From Henckelia pumila (Eukaryota > Streptophyta > Magnoliopsida > Lamiales > Gesneriaceae): a stretch of DNA of 64,000 nucleotides. The notes below the pieces were generated by a model that was not told the origin of the DNA, did no database searches, and saw nothing but the letters and a program-made list of their open reading frames with translations. The DNA lies in NCBI RefSeq assembly GCF_033568475.1, contig NC_133120.1, positions 88,492,151 to 88,556,150 of the forward strand, read 5' to 3'. Shown one piece after another: positions 1 through 11,469 of this stretch. Position numbers and translations under genes: made by a program. Numbering within the stretch: the stretch's first letter is position 1; each line of letters opens with the position of its first letter.

Positions 1-178
1 GGGAGACAGGAGAGGAGACTTCGTAACAAGACTATCCCGATGGTCAAGGTTAAGTGGTTGAATCATTCGGACGAAGAGGCCATTTAGGATACAGAGGCAG
101 ATATTAGGACTCGCTATCCTGAACTCTTTGGTAAGTTCTAATTTCGAGGACGAAATTCCATATTAGGGAGGGAGGAAT
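1..178 (+). mobile_element. 3' end of an upstream Ty3/gypsy element (integrase tail and polypurine tract)
   Basis: This stretch nearly repeats 6,538-6,714, the end of the integrase-coding region of the element that follows. It encodes the same WLNHSDEEA-type tail with an in-frame stop (TAG where the other copy has TGG) and ends in a purine run at 165-177 immediately before the LTR. It therefore belongs to a second element sharing the LTR that starts at 179. The rest of that element lies outside the window. Confidence 0.8.
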
Positions 179-3089
179 TGTAGCACCTAGAATTTCATAA
201 TTTAAATTCCATGCCTAAAATTCTTTTAATAATTATGATTTTAATTGCTTGGAATTAATTGCTTAATTTTCCTTTAAAGTTTAAGTGCTCAAATATTTTA
301 AGTTCTTTATTATTGAAATTTTTGAGACAGTGGCTTTCGGTTCCGGCGTATGGCGATGGTGGATTTTTGGCGGTAGATTCCAAGAATTTCTATTTTTGAA
401 AGTTTAGTAGGGAGGTAAGAGGAAAATTAGATGAGAATTCAAAAGTTAGAAGTTTTCGGGTGTCAGAAAATCATTTTCTTTAGTATTGCAATATTGGGCT
501 TATTCTTTGACTTTGTCGAAAATTAAAATTTTCATAAACCCGGATTAGTAAAACCCAATTTAATATTTTTGATTAGGGGTTTTTAAACTTAGGAATTTTA
601 TTAGTGTAAGTAGTAGGAAAAGTTGTACTATAAAGTTGTACTATAAGTTGTACTTTTAAAAGCAACACTTACACCCACTTTTAAAATACACTTACACACT
701 ACACACTTCAATTATTTTTAAACACAATAAATCATTTATTTGGAAACCCTAGCCCTAATATTTCCTTGTAGCCGCCCCCTCCATTCTCTCATTCCCTCCA
801 TTTGCTCATTTTCCATCGGCTACCCCCTCATCCAAGCTCCAGCCGCCGCCGCCGCCTTCGCCGGAAGGTCACCTAGAGAGGTTCTTCTAGGTGTTAGTCC
901 AAGATTTTCCAGTCCCTTCTCCCCTCTTTCATTTCGGTTTTGTGGGTGAAGCTAGCTAAGGCAAATGTAGACTTTTTCTTGGGCTCTCATTCAAGCTAGT
1001 TATACTCTTGTTCTTATTCCCTTTAATATTTTTGAAATGCTTGTTAATGTATGCATATAGGGTTCGAAATTTTGACACTTTTCAGTAGGGTTCTTGGGGG
1101 ATTCTCGAAATTTGGAAGTGCTATAAGTTTTAAGGAGTTGCATTATGTATTGTGATGGAAAGAATGGGGTGTTTTGATTTCATATATGATTTTTGAAATT
1201 TTCAGAAGTATGCCCTATATATATATTTCGAAATTTTCATGGTATTAGGGCTGTTTTGAATGTATGATTAATGCATTATGTTGTTTGGAATTTGGTTGCA
1301 TTGATTTAACAAGGATCAAGGCACGTTTGTTGCTTGATTTTGATGATTTCGAAATTGTGGAATGGGAGTATGGTTGGGTGTTGCCCTAGTGCTTGGGATA
1401 AGTCCTAAGTGGTGTTAATAAAGGTGTTTTGTGGATTGGTATGGAGTAGAGTTAAGGAAAAAGGATTATGGGGTTGAAACATTTAGTTAGAAGTAAGTTG
1501 GGTGTTGTATTCATTGAGCAGGGGGTTACTGTTCCGGGGGAGGGGAGGTATTAACCCTGGTCTGGTCGTGCCTTGGACTGGTCCTAGGTCAAGTACTTGA
1601 TGTTGTGGTCGCGTCGGTATAAAATGGGCTCGTTTCGGGTAAAATTTCATCAAATTATGGATTTTTGAAGTTTAGGTGTCGGTGCTGAATTTTGTGAGCA
1701 AAAGTGGGCTGTCCGGATTGGGTTTTTGTTCAGGTTGCATAGGCTGTCAAATGAGGATACAATATGGTTCTATGGGTTGTTTGTAGTGTATGGAGAGTGT
1801 CGGTTCGAGCAGGGTTGAATTCGGGCAAGGTAAGATTGAGTTATGGGCTTTTCGGTTTGATTGCTCGGGTTATGCCTTGTTTGTAAGAATAGGACTTAAA
1901 GTTTTGGTAGTTCACCTAAGGGCACTCACCTACCTAACATCCATATTTTTGAGTTGGGTTTCATTCCCTAAAGTTGCATATTCGTGTGCGTGAGTTCTCG
2001 TCTTCGAGTTGAGTAAAGTTAAAGCAAGTAAAGTATTTCTTTTGCATCTCAAGAAAGGTTAAAGTTCCAAGTCAAGAAAGAAAAGTATTAAAAGAAAGTG
2101 AATTGATTTGTGACTTAGACGTGTAGGGAGGGGTCGGGAGAAATCTTGGTTTCCCTACCACCCAAACGTGTAAGGAGGGGCCGAGAGAAATCTTGGTTTC
2201 CTTACCAATCAGACGTGTAAGGAGGGGTCGGGAGAAATCTTGATTTCCTTACCAATCAGACGTGTAAGGAGGGGCTGGGAGAAATCTCGGTTTCCTTACC
2301 ACAGAGGGGAAATTAGGGATTGAGAGAAATCTTGACTTCCTTGCCGGCATAATGCACTGCAGCCATGATCGATCAAAATATTAAAGAAAGTGTCACAATT
2401 AATGAACTAAGTTCTCAGAAAATAAATTAAAGTTTATGAAAGTATCGTGTTTCAGTTTCAAGTTCAGTTTCATGTTAAGTTTGGAAAGATCAAAAGTCTC
2501 ATAGCGTGAGTTCATTATTTACAGGTTGTCTCATTCTCTTGTATCATGCATATTTTCAGTTTAAGTTGCAAAGTATATTATGTACATTACTTTGAGTATT
2601 ACTGCAGGTATTTTCAAACCCTTGTTATTACACTGTTTATACTTGCTGAGTCATTAGACTCACTATGCTTGTTTGATTGTCAGGTGAGGAGGAGTACCTA
2701 GGGATCGAGGGGTAGGATCCTCGGGGTTGAGGTTGCCGGTGGTGCAAGGCCCTTGACCGTTGCTACTTTATTTGCTTCCGCTTAGTTTATGCATGTAATA
2801 ATGAATTGTTATGAGGAGTATTTTTATGTTGTAGCCAGGATGAGTTTCCCTGTGCTCAAATGTTTGCCTTAAATATTGTCAACACTTTACTGCAACCGTG
2901 TGGGGTTGCCTTTCCTTTTTGAAGTTTATGATTATCATGTTGGACTTTTATCTGGTGTTTATTTCTTTTGGTTGAACTGCTGCATGTGACAGGTTGGTTG
3001 TTGTATTTTCAAACGGGTCATGGCAAAATTTTTTTATAAATCCGTATTTTCTTTATTATTTAATTAGTTTAGAGGTTAGGGTCGTTTCA
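179..3089 (+). repeat. Complete long terminal repeat of a Ty3/gypsy retrotransposon (about 2.9 kb)
   Basis: The LTR starts TGTAGCACC after a polypurine tract and ends GTTTCA just before a tRNA-Met primer site. Its first 1.26 kb recur at 6,715-7,972 with only scattered substitutions. A length of 2.9 kb is long for an LTR. It contains a region with AACCCTAGCCCTA followed by a short reading frame found in both copies, probably transcribed leader rather than a gene, and a 47-bp tandem repeat at 2,120-2,345. The exact ends are inferred from the TG/CA termini and the neighbouring purine tract and primer site. Confidence 0.85.
2120..2345 (+). repeat. 47-bp tandem repeat, four good units and one decayed unit, inside the LTR
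   Basis: The motif CGTGTARGGAGGGG recurs at 2,120, 2,167, 2,214 and 2,261, exactly 47 bases apart, each followed by GAGAAATCTTGRTTTCC. A degenerate fifth unit runs to about 2,345. Tandem repeats in LTRs often lie in the promoter region, but nothing here shows a function. The truncated second LTR ends before the corresponding position, so the copies cannot be compared. Confidence 0.9.
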
Positions 3090-3091
3090 GT

Positions 3092-3103
3092 TGGTATCAG
3101 AGC
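3092..3103 (+). promoter_or_regulatory. Primer binding site for initiator tRNA-Met (Ty3/gypsy element)
   Basis: TGGTATCAGAGC starts two bases after the LTR end and matches the 3' end of plant initiator tRNA-Met. This is the usual primer for minus-strand synthesis in plant Ty3/gypsy elements. Confidence 0.9.
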
Positions 3104-3308
3104 ACGGTCTTGGTTTGGGCTGAGCCTACTACTGGTTTCCGAAACTCAAAGGATCTCGCCTCAAAGTCTGTAAGATTTAAGTTTTCATTACTTCTATCTG
3201 TTTAAGTTTGATAGTGCTAGTTCCTTTAATATTTTGAGCATGTTTAAGTTTAAAGAAAAATATTTTAAGGCATGAAATTTGAATGTGAGAATTCAAACTT
3301 GCGTGTAG

Positions 3309-4248
3309 ATGGCACGTCGTCGTGATCTCAATGCGCATCCTCCGCCGCCACCTCCACCAGCTGCGGATGTGGGGACTCCGGTGCTAGCTGGCTTCGCTCG
3401 TATCTTAGAGCGACATGTGGATGCTCCGAGGGCTGGACTTGGGACTGTTTACGAGAAGTTTAGGAAGATTAATCCGAAAGACTTTCCTGGCACTACTGAT
3501 CCGCTAGTAGCGGAAGGATGGACTCGTTCGCTGGAGGTGATCTTTCGCTATATGCAGTTGGGAGATCCTGATCGAGTGCGTTGTGCTGTCTTCCTTCTCC
3601 AGGATGATGCTGCCCTCTGGTGGGAGGGAGTGGAGAAGACAGTGGATCCGATTACCCTACCTTGGACTGATTTCAAGAGACTTTTCTTTGAGAAGTATTT
3701 CACCACGGATGTGAGGGCCCGTTTGAAGACGGAGTTCATGAGCCTGCGACATGGAGATCTATCAGTGGCTCAGTTCGTGGTGAAATTTGAGCGGGGTTGC
3801 CATTTTGTGCCTTTGATTGGAGACGACGAGGCTGAGAAGCTCCAGCACTTTATTGTTGGATTGCGAGCCTCTATCTATCCGCCGGGATGTGCTTATGGCG
3901 GAGCCAGCTGACTATGCTTCTGCGCTCAAATGATCTTTGAGGTCCGAGCAGACATTGAGGGACATCAGCGCTGAGGCGCAGGGTAAGAGGCCATTCCCAG
4001 CGCATGGCCAGCAGCAGCAGCATGGCAAGAAGTCGTACGTTGGACCGCAGCGTCAGCAGGAACCATTTAGGAACCAGGGGCATCAGGCCCAGTTACCCGC
4101 TCCTCCCAAGACTGGGGAGAAACCACTTTGCAAGGAGTGTCATCGGCCTCATTTCGGGAGATGTTTAGCAGGTGCAGGAGTATGCTTCAAGTGTAAGAAG
4201 CCCGGACACATGGCTAGCAACTGTCTTGAGTTGAGGAGGCCCGGGTAG
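3309..4248 (+). pseudogene. Ty3/gypsy gag, broken by a frameshift and a stop
   Basis: The first segment (3,309-3,911, from ATG) has a proline-rich N terminus and the retrotransposon gag core, including ALWWEGVE and a WTDFKRLFFEKYF block. A frameshift near 3,880 moves the frame, and a TGA near 3,930 interrupts the continuation. A second open segment (3,937-4,248) carries the nucleocapsid zinc knuckle CFKCKKPGHMASNC, preceded by another Cys-rich block (CKECHRPHFGRC). Together they would form a normal plant Ty3/gypsy gag. The protein would package the element RNA if the frame were intact, so this copy cannot make it directly. Confidence 0.85.
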
Positions 4249-4529
4249 GGTCGAGTGTTCGTGATGCATGCTAAGGAGGCTTACCCAGACGCTACCCTTC
4301 CTGCAGGTAACATTATAAGTCTTTGGTTTACAATAATTAAGCAATTCATTGATGCATGTTGATTATAGGTTTCCTTGATTGGGAGTATGATTTTGTAGTA
4401 CGTTGCTTATTTTGAGGAATTTGACTGTGATAACATGTATTGTATTTAATTTGGGAATTTGTTGACTTAGGAAGAATCTAAGTAGAACTTGTGTTATTTA
4501 ACTTCAATCTTTTCTGTGGTTGTATCACC

Positions 4530-4876
4530 GTTAATGCAAGTAGGATTATAGTAGCCGGTGTAGCCACTAGAGCCTTGTTAGACTCAGGGCTACCCATTAT
4601 TTTATTTTGGAGGCTTTTGCCAATAAGAGGGGTATTCAGCATGAAGAATCGATGATTGGGTTTTCAGTGACTATCCCTTCGGGGGAAGAGCTATCCACCC
4701 GGAGATTTGTGAAGAATCTTGAACTGCTATTGCAAGGACAGTCAGTGGTTGAAAACTTCATACATCTGCCTATGCCAGAGTTTGACTTAAATCTTGGGAT
4801 GGATTGGATGACGAAGAATGCTGTAGTGATTGATTTTCAGTGCAGGACAGTACTAGTCAGACCTGAAGGAGAGTAG
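4530..4876 (+). pseudogene. Ty3/gypsy aspartic protease region, frameshifted
   Basis: The active-site triad LLDSG is encoded around 4,575-4,589 in one frame. The rest of the domain, ending in NLGMDWMTKNAVVIDF, lies in another frame (4,607-4,876). The spacing and the LGMDWM block match plant Ty3/gypsy protease. About 280 bases upstream (4,249-4,530) contain no recognisable coding sequence and may be an insertion or decayed spacer. Confidence 0.75.
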
Positions 4877-4947
4877 CCCTTTTGGTTCAAGACTGCTAGA
4901 AGTTTGAGGAAACTTTAATCTTATCCTCTCTACATGCTAAGCAACTC

Positions 4948-5500
4948 GTGCTTAATGGATGCGAGCAATTTCTAGCTAGCGTATTTTTGACAGAGTCGCC
5001 AGTGCGTCCAGCCATTTCAGATGGGGACGTTGTCAGAAATTTTGGGGATGTGCTCCCTGATGTTGTTATGGGCATTCCGCCTGATAGAGAGATTGAGGTC
5101 TCTATAGATCTGGTTCCCGATACCGTGCCAATTTTTAAGGCACCCTACAGACTAGCTCCCACAGAAATGAGAGAACTGAAGGAGCAGATTCAAGAGCTAC
5201 TTGATAAAGGGTTCATACGCCCTAGCTTCTCTCCATGGGGCGCACCAGTCCTCTTTGTGAAAAGAAGGACGGAAGTCTAAGATTGTGCATAGACTATCGA
5301 GGGTTGAATGGTGTAACAGTGAAGAACAAGTACCCACTTCCTAGAATTGAGGATCTCTTTGATCAAGTTACAAGGAGCCCGTAGTGCCAAGAGAACTTTG
5401 ATTTGTCGAAGGAGGCCTATACGTCGGCACCAGTTTTAGCCATGCCAGCAGAGCAAGGTGATTTTGTGGTTTACACTGATGCTTCCAAGTTAAGAACTGG
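4948..5500 (+). pseudogene. Ty3/gypsy reverse transcriptase and RNase H remnants with internal deletion
   Basis: 4,948-5,280 encodes the N-terminal RT region ([33 protein letters not shown]). A frameshift follows, then [21 protein letters not shown]. The polymerase palm with the catalytic YxDD block is missing: the sequence jumps near 5,400 to an RNase H-like start (DFVVYTDASK, about 5,460-5,490). The element cannot encode its own polymerase. Confidence 0.8.
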
Positions 5501-5639
5501 GAGCAGTTCTTATGAAATGAGATAGAGTCATTGATTATGCCTATTTGACGGTGTCTAGACCATTGCAGGATGATATTCGGAGTTTTGGACTAGAGTTCTA
5601 TGCCGAGGTTAGATCTCCTAAGTTGCCAGCTTTGACAGT

Positions 5640-6702
5640 GTAGGCTACATTATTTGGCCGTATTAGAGTTTGCTCGGGCAATTGTTGAGAAGTTGAGTAA
5701 GTGGAGGCAGAGAGTTGAGGAGATAGATAGTGATTTGTATTCAGTTGTAGATGGGATTGTTAAGTATAGAGGTCGTTTTTGGGTTCCCACAGGTGACTCA
5801 TTGTGAGTTACGATAATGTCAGAGGCCCAGGCGTCACCATTTTCTTTCCACCCAGGCAGTACGAAGATGTTTAGGGATCTTCAGCAGCCATTTGGTGGCC
5901 AGGCATGAAGCGTGTTATCGCCCGATTGGTGTCAGGATGCCTGGCATGCCAGCAAGTCAAAGAAGAGCATCAGAGACCTGCAGGATTGCTTAAGCCACCC
6001 CCTATTACCGAGTGAAAATGGGAGAATATTACCGTGGATTTTGTTTTCGTCATCGCTCCTTACGAGGCCCTTTATGGGAGAAAGTGCAGATCATCAGTTT
6101 TCTAGGATGATTTTGGGTAAGAAATCAGAGTTAGGACCTGAGGTTGGCCAGTTAAAAAGATGAGGTTGTAGTCGAGATCCGAGTTAGGATGAAGACTTCC
6201 AGAGTAGGCAGAAGAGTTACGCAGATCATAGGAGGAGAGACTTGGAGTTCTCAGTGGGTGATCATGTTTTTATCCGAGTAGCCCCTTTGAAATGCGTGTT
6301 AAGATTCGAGAAGAAGGGAAATTGGCTCCGAGATTCGTTGGGTCTTTCAAGATTCTTGACAGAGTGGAGACGTTAGCCTATGGGTTGGCCTTGCCACCTA
6401 ATCTTGCTGGAGTACACAACGTCTTCCACGTATCCATGTTGAGGAAGTATATCTCGAATCCTTCTCATATGCTTAAATTTTAACCTCCTGAGTTATCTCT
6501 TCACATGACTTATGTAGAGAAACCTGACCGGATTATGGGGAGGCAGGAGAGGAGACTTCGTAACAAGACTATCCCGATGGTCAAGGTTAAGTGGTTGAAT
6601 CATTCAGACGAAGAGGCCATTTGGGAGACAGAGGCAGATATTAGGACTCGCTATCATGAACTCTTTGGTAAGTCTAATTTCAAGGACGAAATTCCATATT
6701 AG
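5640..6702 (+). pseudogene. Ty3/gypsy integrase remnants, several frames
   Basis: Fragments in shifting frames resemble the spacer before integrase and its zinc-binding region (to about 6,160). The C-terminal part is clearer (6,292-6,483: LAPRFVGSFKILDRV, NVFHVSMLRKY), and a tail at 6,505-6,702 ends WLNHSDEEAIWETEAD, typical of the C-terminal domain of plant Ty3/gypsy integrases. Stops and indels separate the pieces. The tail is followed by the polypurine tract at 6,701-6,713. Confidence 0.75.
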
Positions 6703-6714
6703 GGAGGGAGGAAT

Positions 6715-7972
6715 TGTAGCACCTAGAATTTCATAATTTAAATTCCATGCCTAAAATTCTTTTAATAATTATGATTTTAATTGCTTGGAATTAATTGCTT
6801 AATTTTCCTTTAAAGTTTAAGTGCTCAAATATTTTAAGTTCTTTATTATTGAAATTTTTGAGACAGTGGCTTTCGGTTCCGGCGTATGGCGATGGTGGAT
6901 TTTTGGCGGTAGATTCCAAGAATTTCTATTTTTGAAAGTTTGGTAGGGACGTAAGAGAAAAATTAGATGAGAATTCAAAAGTTAGAAGTTTCCGGGTGTC
7001 AGAAAATCATTTTCTTTAGTATTGCAATATTGGGCTTATTTTTTGACTTTTTCGAAAATTAGAATTTTCATAAACCCGGATTAGTGAAACCCAATTTAAT
7101 ATTTTTGATTAGGGGTTTTTAAACATAGGAATTTTATTAGTGTAAGTAGTAGGAAAAGTTGTACTATAAAATTGTACTATAAGTTGTACTTTTAAAAGAA
7201 ACACTTACACCTACTTTTAAAATACACTTACACACTACACACTTCAATTATTTTTAAACACAATAAATCATTTATTTGGAAACCCTAGCCCTAATATTTC
7301 CTTGTAGCCGCCCCCTCCATTCTCTCATTCCCTCCATTTGCTCATTTTCCATCGGCTACCCCCTCATCCAAGCTCCAGCCGCCGCCACCGCCGTCGCCGG
7401 AAGGTCACCTAGAGAGGTTCTTCTAGGTGTTAGTCCAAGATTTTCCAGCCCCTTCTCCCCTCTTTCATTTCGGTTTTGTGGGTGAAGCTAGCTAAGGCAA
7501 ATGTAGACTTTTTCTTGGGCTCTCATTCAAGCTAGTTATACTCTTGTTCTTATTCCCTTTAATATTTTTGAAATGCTTGTTAATGTATGCATATAGGGTT
7601 CGAAATTTTGACACTTTTCAGTAGGGTTCTTGGGGGATTCTCGAAATTTGGAAGTGCTATAAGTTTTAAGGAGTTGCATTATGTATTGTGATGGAAAGAA
7701 TGGGGTGTTTTGATTTTATATATGACTTTTGAAATTTTCAGAAGTATGCCCTATATATATATTTCGAAATTTTCATGGTATTAGGGCTGTTTTGAATGTA
7801 TGATTAATGCATTATGTTGTTTGGCAATTGGTTGCATTGATTTAACAAGGATCAAGGCACGTTTGTTGCTTGATTTTGATGATTTCAAAATTGTGGAATG
7901 GGAGTGTGGTTGGGTGTTGCCCTAGTGCTTGGGATAAGTCCTAAGTGATGTTAATAAAGATGTTTTGTGGAT
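6715..7972 (+). repeat. Second LTR of the Ty3/gypsy element, truncated
   Basis: The sequence matches 179-1,436 at an offset near 6,536 with a small number of substitutions and indels. Homology ends after GTTTTGTGGAT at 7,972. The missing 1.65 kb (equivalent of 1,437-3,089) is not found after the pararetroviral fragment that follows, so the LTR end was lost rather than merely split. Confidence 0.85.
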
Positions 7973-8027
7973 ATTTTACTAACCATTATATATAAAAATA
8001 TGTTTTCTTGTGCAGAATATAATCAAG

Positions 8028-9209
8028 ATGGAGCAACTAAGTCAATTAAAAGAACAATTGATTGAATTACAGGAAGAAATTCAAATTCTTCAACTAAAAG
8101 AAAATAATTTGAGTAGAAAAATTGAAAGGACAGAAAAAAAGATGACAACTTCATCATCATCATCATCCTCACCAAGAACACCAATCAAAATGGCAACTCC
8201 ATTCGACAAAATAATGGAGATAAAATAATAGCAGTCAGTGGTCACAGCCAACAATGACAAATAAAAAGAAAAAGAAAATGGAAAAGAATCGGTGGTCACA
8301 GCCAACACCGAGAAAAATGTAAAAGAAGAAAGGACGTTTAAAAGCGCCCTTGAAACAAAAAAAAGAAATATGGTCAATTTGCGACCACAAAAACCAATTT
8401 TTGAAAAAACAAATTTTCCAGAAAAACTCAAGACGGAATTCTTTGAAACACTAAACTATTTGAGAATAGCCAAACCATCTGCAGGATCTTGGCTACAAAC
8501 TTGTGACACACAAAGCATATCAAGAGCAAGAACACTGCAGGGTGCTCCAGTGCATGATGTCGCAAGATTCTTTTCAAATGGATTATTAAGTGGATTAGAA
8601 GTCAGTCCCAACAATCAAGAGATAGAACTATTTCCATATCAACTGAGAAATAGTATCATCCAGTTCAAGAAAGCAGTCTTCAAAGACGATCTGGTGTTAA
8701 CATTGAGTATTCATTCAACCCTTCCAGATTGGAAAAATGACAAATTCTATAAACCGATGATATACATTCAATGTCGAAGAAATAAAGACAAGTTCTTATT
8801 TGAAGGATCAAATGAAGAGAAACCAGTAATGGATATCTCAACACTTCCTGAGATAAGAATAAAGACATTGATCGACATGATCTCAAAGACAGGAAAGATT
8901 GATGGAAATTCAAAGGTTAAAATAAATTTTGCAACTAGTAAAATTTTATTAACCACTGGACACAAGGAGACAATCCAAAAGAAAGAACAAGCCATGTTAG
9001 CACAATTCGAAGCTCCAATCTATGAAGCAAGAGTTGACATGACCAGAGAAACTCAACAAATGCTATGTCAAAGACTAAGAACAATGATTTTTACTCACAA
9101 ATGTGGACATTGCCAATCAATTCAAACAAAAAAAGCATTTGTCAAAGAAGACAAACCAATAAAAAAATGGTCCGAAGGTGCCAGTGATTCAGATAGTGAC
9201 GCAATGTAA
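8028..9209 (+). pseudogene. EPRV-A ORF upstream of the promoter, function unknown (transactivator position)
   Basis: Reading from ATG at 8,028, one frame runs to 9,209 and is interrupted only between 8,226 and about 8,264 by three in-frame stops in a low-complexity Lys/Glu-rich linker. The N-terminal part is a coiled coil (LKEQLIELQEEIQILQLKEN) followed by a Ser run. The main part (8,292-9,209) has a Cys/His cluster near its C terminus (HKCGHC) and an acidic Ser/Asp tail. Its place just before the intergenic promoter is where caulimoviruses carry the transactivator/inclusion-body protein, but I see none of that family's motifs. The role is inferred from position only. Confidence 0.55.
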
Positions 9210-9345
9210 AAACAAATGAAGTCTTGGACCACACCACATGTGAAAGGAATCCACTCAGATGTAAAATAAGTTATTTTCCATTATGTAGTGTCGGGTGGTC
9301 CCCCTCTTTTTATTTATTTTAATTCTGTACGCGTTTTTCCACGCC

Positions 9346-9353
9346 TATAAAAG
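9346..9353 (+). promoter_or_regulatory. EPRV-A TATA box of the genomic-RNA promoter
   Basis: TATAAAAG lies about 140 bases after the upstream ORF and 650 bases before the primer site, the expected position of the pregenomic promoter. A CT-rich tract follows at 9,394-9,405, and an AATAAA at 9,478-9,483 could be the poly(A) signal that gives terminally redundant RNA in this family. Confidence 0.6.
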
Positions 9354-10002
9354 GAGATGTTTGTGTTGTAAATGAGCAGGTGAAGTTTGAGTATCTCTCT
9401 CTCTTCTTAAGTTTCTTACAATCTGGTTCATACAAGACGTATGAAAACTATCAAAAACTAAGAAACATAAAATCAGAAATAAAATTAAGTCTTATGGCTT
9501 ATAACTAAACAAGCAGAGCGTAAGGAGGATAAGGTTGGAAGTCAACCATTGAAGCTTCATGTCTAGAGTAAATCTGGAGATCCATAGAGCAAGTACCAGT
9601 TGATCAAGTGATCGTTAAGGGAAAGCAAGGATTTGGCCTCTGCTCAAAAACAAGACTCATTCAATCAAGGTAACCTTCATAAACCTCCTGCAGCCCTTAA
9701 TTTAAAGAAATATTCAAAATACATTAACCATGTCATCATCCTTTATAAGAAATGGAAGATTAATAATAAAAAACTGGTTTGAAAAGAGGATGATCATGAA
9801 TATGATACATTTCATGAATATCGTTTAAATAATTCTGATTTAACCATATTCGAATCAATTTATCAACTAAAATTTGTAATAGTAATTTATGAATGGGACC
9901 AAATTGGAATTAAATAATTTATCTGTTATAAATGAATCAGATCTGTAAACCAATGAATAAAAAGTTCATAAGAATTAAGAAGTTCATAAGAATTCCGCAA
10001 CC

Positions 10003-10014
10003 TGGTATCAGAGC
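10003..10014 (+). promoter_or_regulatory. EPRV-A primer binding site for initiator tRNA-Met
   Basis: TGGTATCAGAGC is complementary to the 3' end of initiator tRNA-Met and sits between the leader and the first downstream ORF, as in all caulimovirids. It marks the conventional start of the viral genome map. Confidence 0.85.
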
Positions 10015-10035
10015 GGTTATTAAAACAGATTACTA

Positions 10036-10544
10036 ATGCCTGGATTAACCTTAGATATTGAGATTAAAAATTTATTTGATAAAATAATCTTACTAAAAGA
10101 TTCACGTCAAATAAATCAATATTGGAATAGAATAAAAGATCTCCAAACCCTCTATTTCAAAAATCATAAAAAAGAACATTTTTCAAGCAACTGGAAAAAT
10201 GATAATTCATATTTCTGAAAATGAAGAAATTGAAGACATAACAATCTGTTATGTATAAAAATAAGCTTTGTTATCGAAACCCGGTCAACAAAAACAAAAT
10301 AGTAAAAATAACAATTTTTACTAAATGGAAAATGTATGAACATACAAAAACAAATATCTTTAATTTATATTCCATGAATATAAATTTTGATATAAAAAAT
10401 TATGAAAACAATTTGAAACATCTCAAAAATTGTCAATCTTCAATTGATAATTTCGAAGATTTTCATAATCTAATAGAACAAATCGATTCAACAAAAAGAC
10501 TTCTAATAGCCTTAAGAAAATTAAAAAATTCTATCATTTGTTAA
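10036..10544 (+). pseudogene. EPRV-A small ORF between primer site and movement gene, frameshifted
   Basis: ATG at 10,036 opens a frame to 10,218. Coding-like sequence continues in a second frame (10,199-10,258) and a third (10,251-10,544), ending two bases before the movement-gene ATG. The three pieces look like one former ORF of about 165 codons with two frameshifts. The predicted protein is Lys/Asn-rich without a motif I recognise. Soymoviruses also have a small ORF near the primer site, but that parallel is positional only. Confidence 0.5.
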
Positions 10545-10545
10545 A

Positions 10546-11436
10546 ATGACAGAAGTAATAATTCCAAATCAAAACAATCAGATTGATGAATCTGAAGAAA
10601 ACCAATAGTATAATTTGAATATTATATTTAATCAAAGTAAGTTTGCTGAAATACAAAAAATAGGATTTTCTAATTCAAAAACTAATCTAATAGATCAACC
10701 GGAAATATTAAGCAAGATTTCAAATTTTATTAATCCCAGATAAAATTTAATTTATTATTCGATTCGTACAAAAGAACGATCATGTAAAATAAATAACAAA
10801 TTAAGGTCTAATACTCTGAAGGTGTTAACAACTCAAGATATTGATACCATCATGGCAAAATCCAGTGAAAAAAAACGATCTGAACTGAAATATGTTCATA
10901 TCAGAGGAATTAAAATAATAGTATCAGCTCACTATCGAGAAGGAATAGATACACCAATTGAAATCACAGTTCGTGATAAAAGGATACGTAATTTTGAGGA
11001 TTCTATCCTTGAAAAAATTGAAGGAAACTTATGTTACAAAAAGATGAAATTTTGTATTTATCCGTAATACAATATATCTCTTTTTGATAAAAATATAAAT
11101 GACGTTTTAACACTAGATTATTATTTTTATAGAAATAATCTTATGTTAACAGGAAACCATCCAATCAATATAAACTATGTTGTCGGCGTAGCAATGAGTA
11201 ATAACTCTCAAACAGGAATAATTTTAACAAAATCAACTATTTCTGTTGAAATTTTTTTTGAAAATATTAAAAGAATTGAACACCCTCGAATGACATTTAT
11301 TAAAGAAATAAATTCCTATAAAAGATGGAGTTCAGACGACCTCCAAATCACGAAACAGTCTGTACCAAGAAGATCATTATCATTTGCTAGAAATGATGAA
11401 GATTGGAACCATGAATCAAAATATTCTAAAAATTAA
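10546..11436 (+). pseudogene. EPRV-A movement-protein-like gene with in-frame stops
   Basis: A single frame of 296 codons from ATG 10,546 to TAA 11,434-11,436 is interrupted by stops at about 10,606, 10,741 and 11,065, with no frameshift. The middle contains a beta-rich stretch (YVHIRGIKIIVSAHYREG, IEITVRDKRI) and NYVVGVAMSNNS, similar in size, position and character to the 30K-superfamily movement proteins that widen plasmodesmata. Identification rests on position and general character; a profile search against PF01107 would decide. Confidence 0.55.
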
Positions 11437-11469
11437 ACAAGCTATTGTTAATGAGTCAATCTCATCGCA

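Larger units (their letters stand above)
3090..6714 (+). mobile_element. Internal region of a decayed Ty3/gypsy retrotransposon
   Basis: The order gag, protease, RT/RNase H, integrase between a tRNA-Met primer site and a polypurine tract defines a Ty3/gypsy element. At about 3.6 kb it is shorter than an autonomous internal region, consistent with the missing RT palm. Its two LTRs remain very similar, so insertion is not ancient despite the damaged coding region; it may have moved using proteins from relatives. Confidence 0.85.

Noticed and set aside
740..949. 69-codon frame repeated at 7,276-7,485 in both LTRs
   Set aside because: It opens with TTG rather than ATG and lies in the LTR leader region; conservation follows from LTR identity.
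3092..3103. tRNA-like match at 3,092, 10,003, 36,586 and 45,215
   Set aside because: Only 12 bases of initiator tRNA complement are present and no cloverleaf can form; these are primer sites, not tRNA genes.
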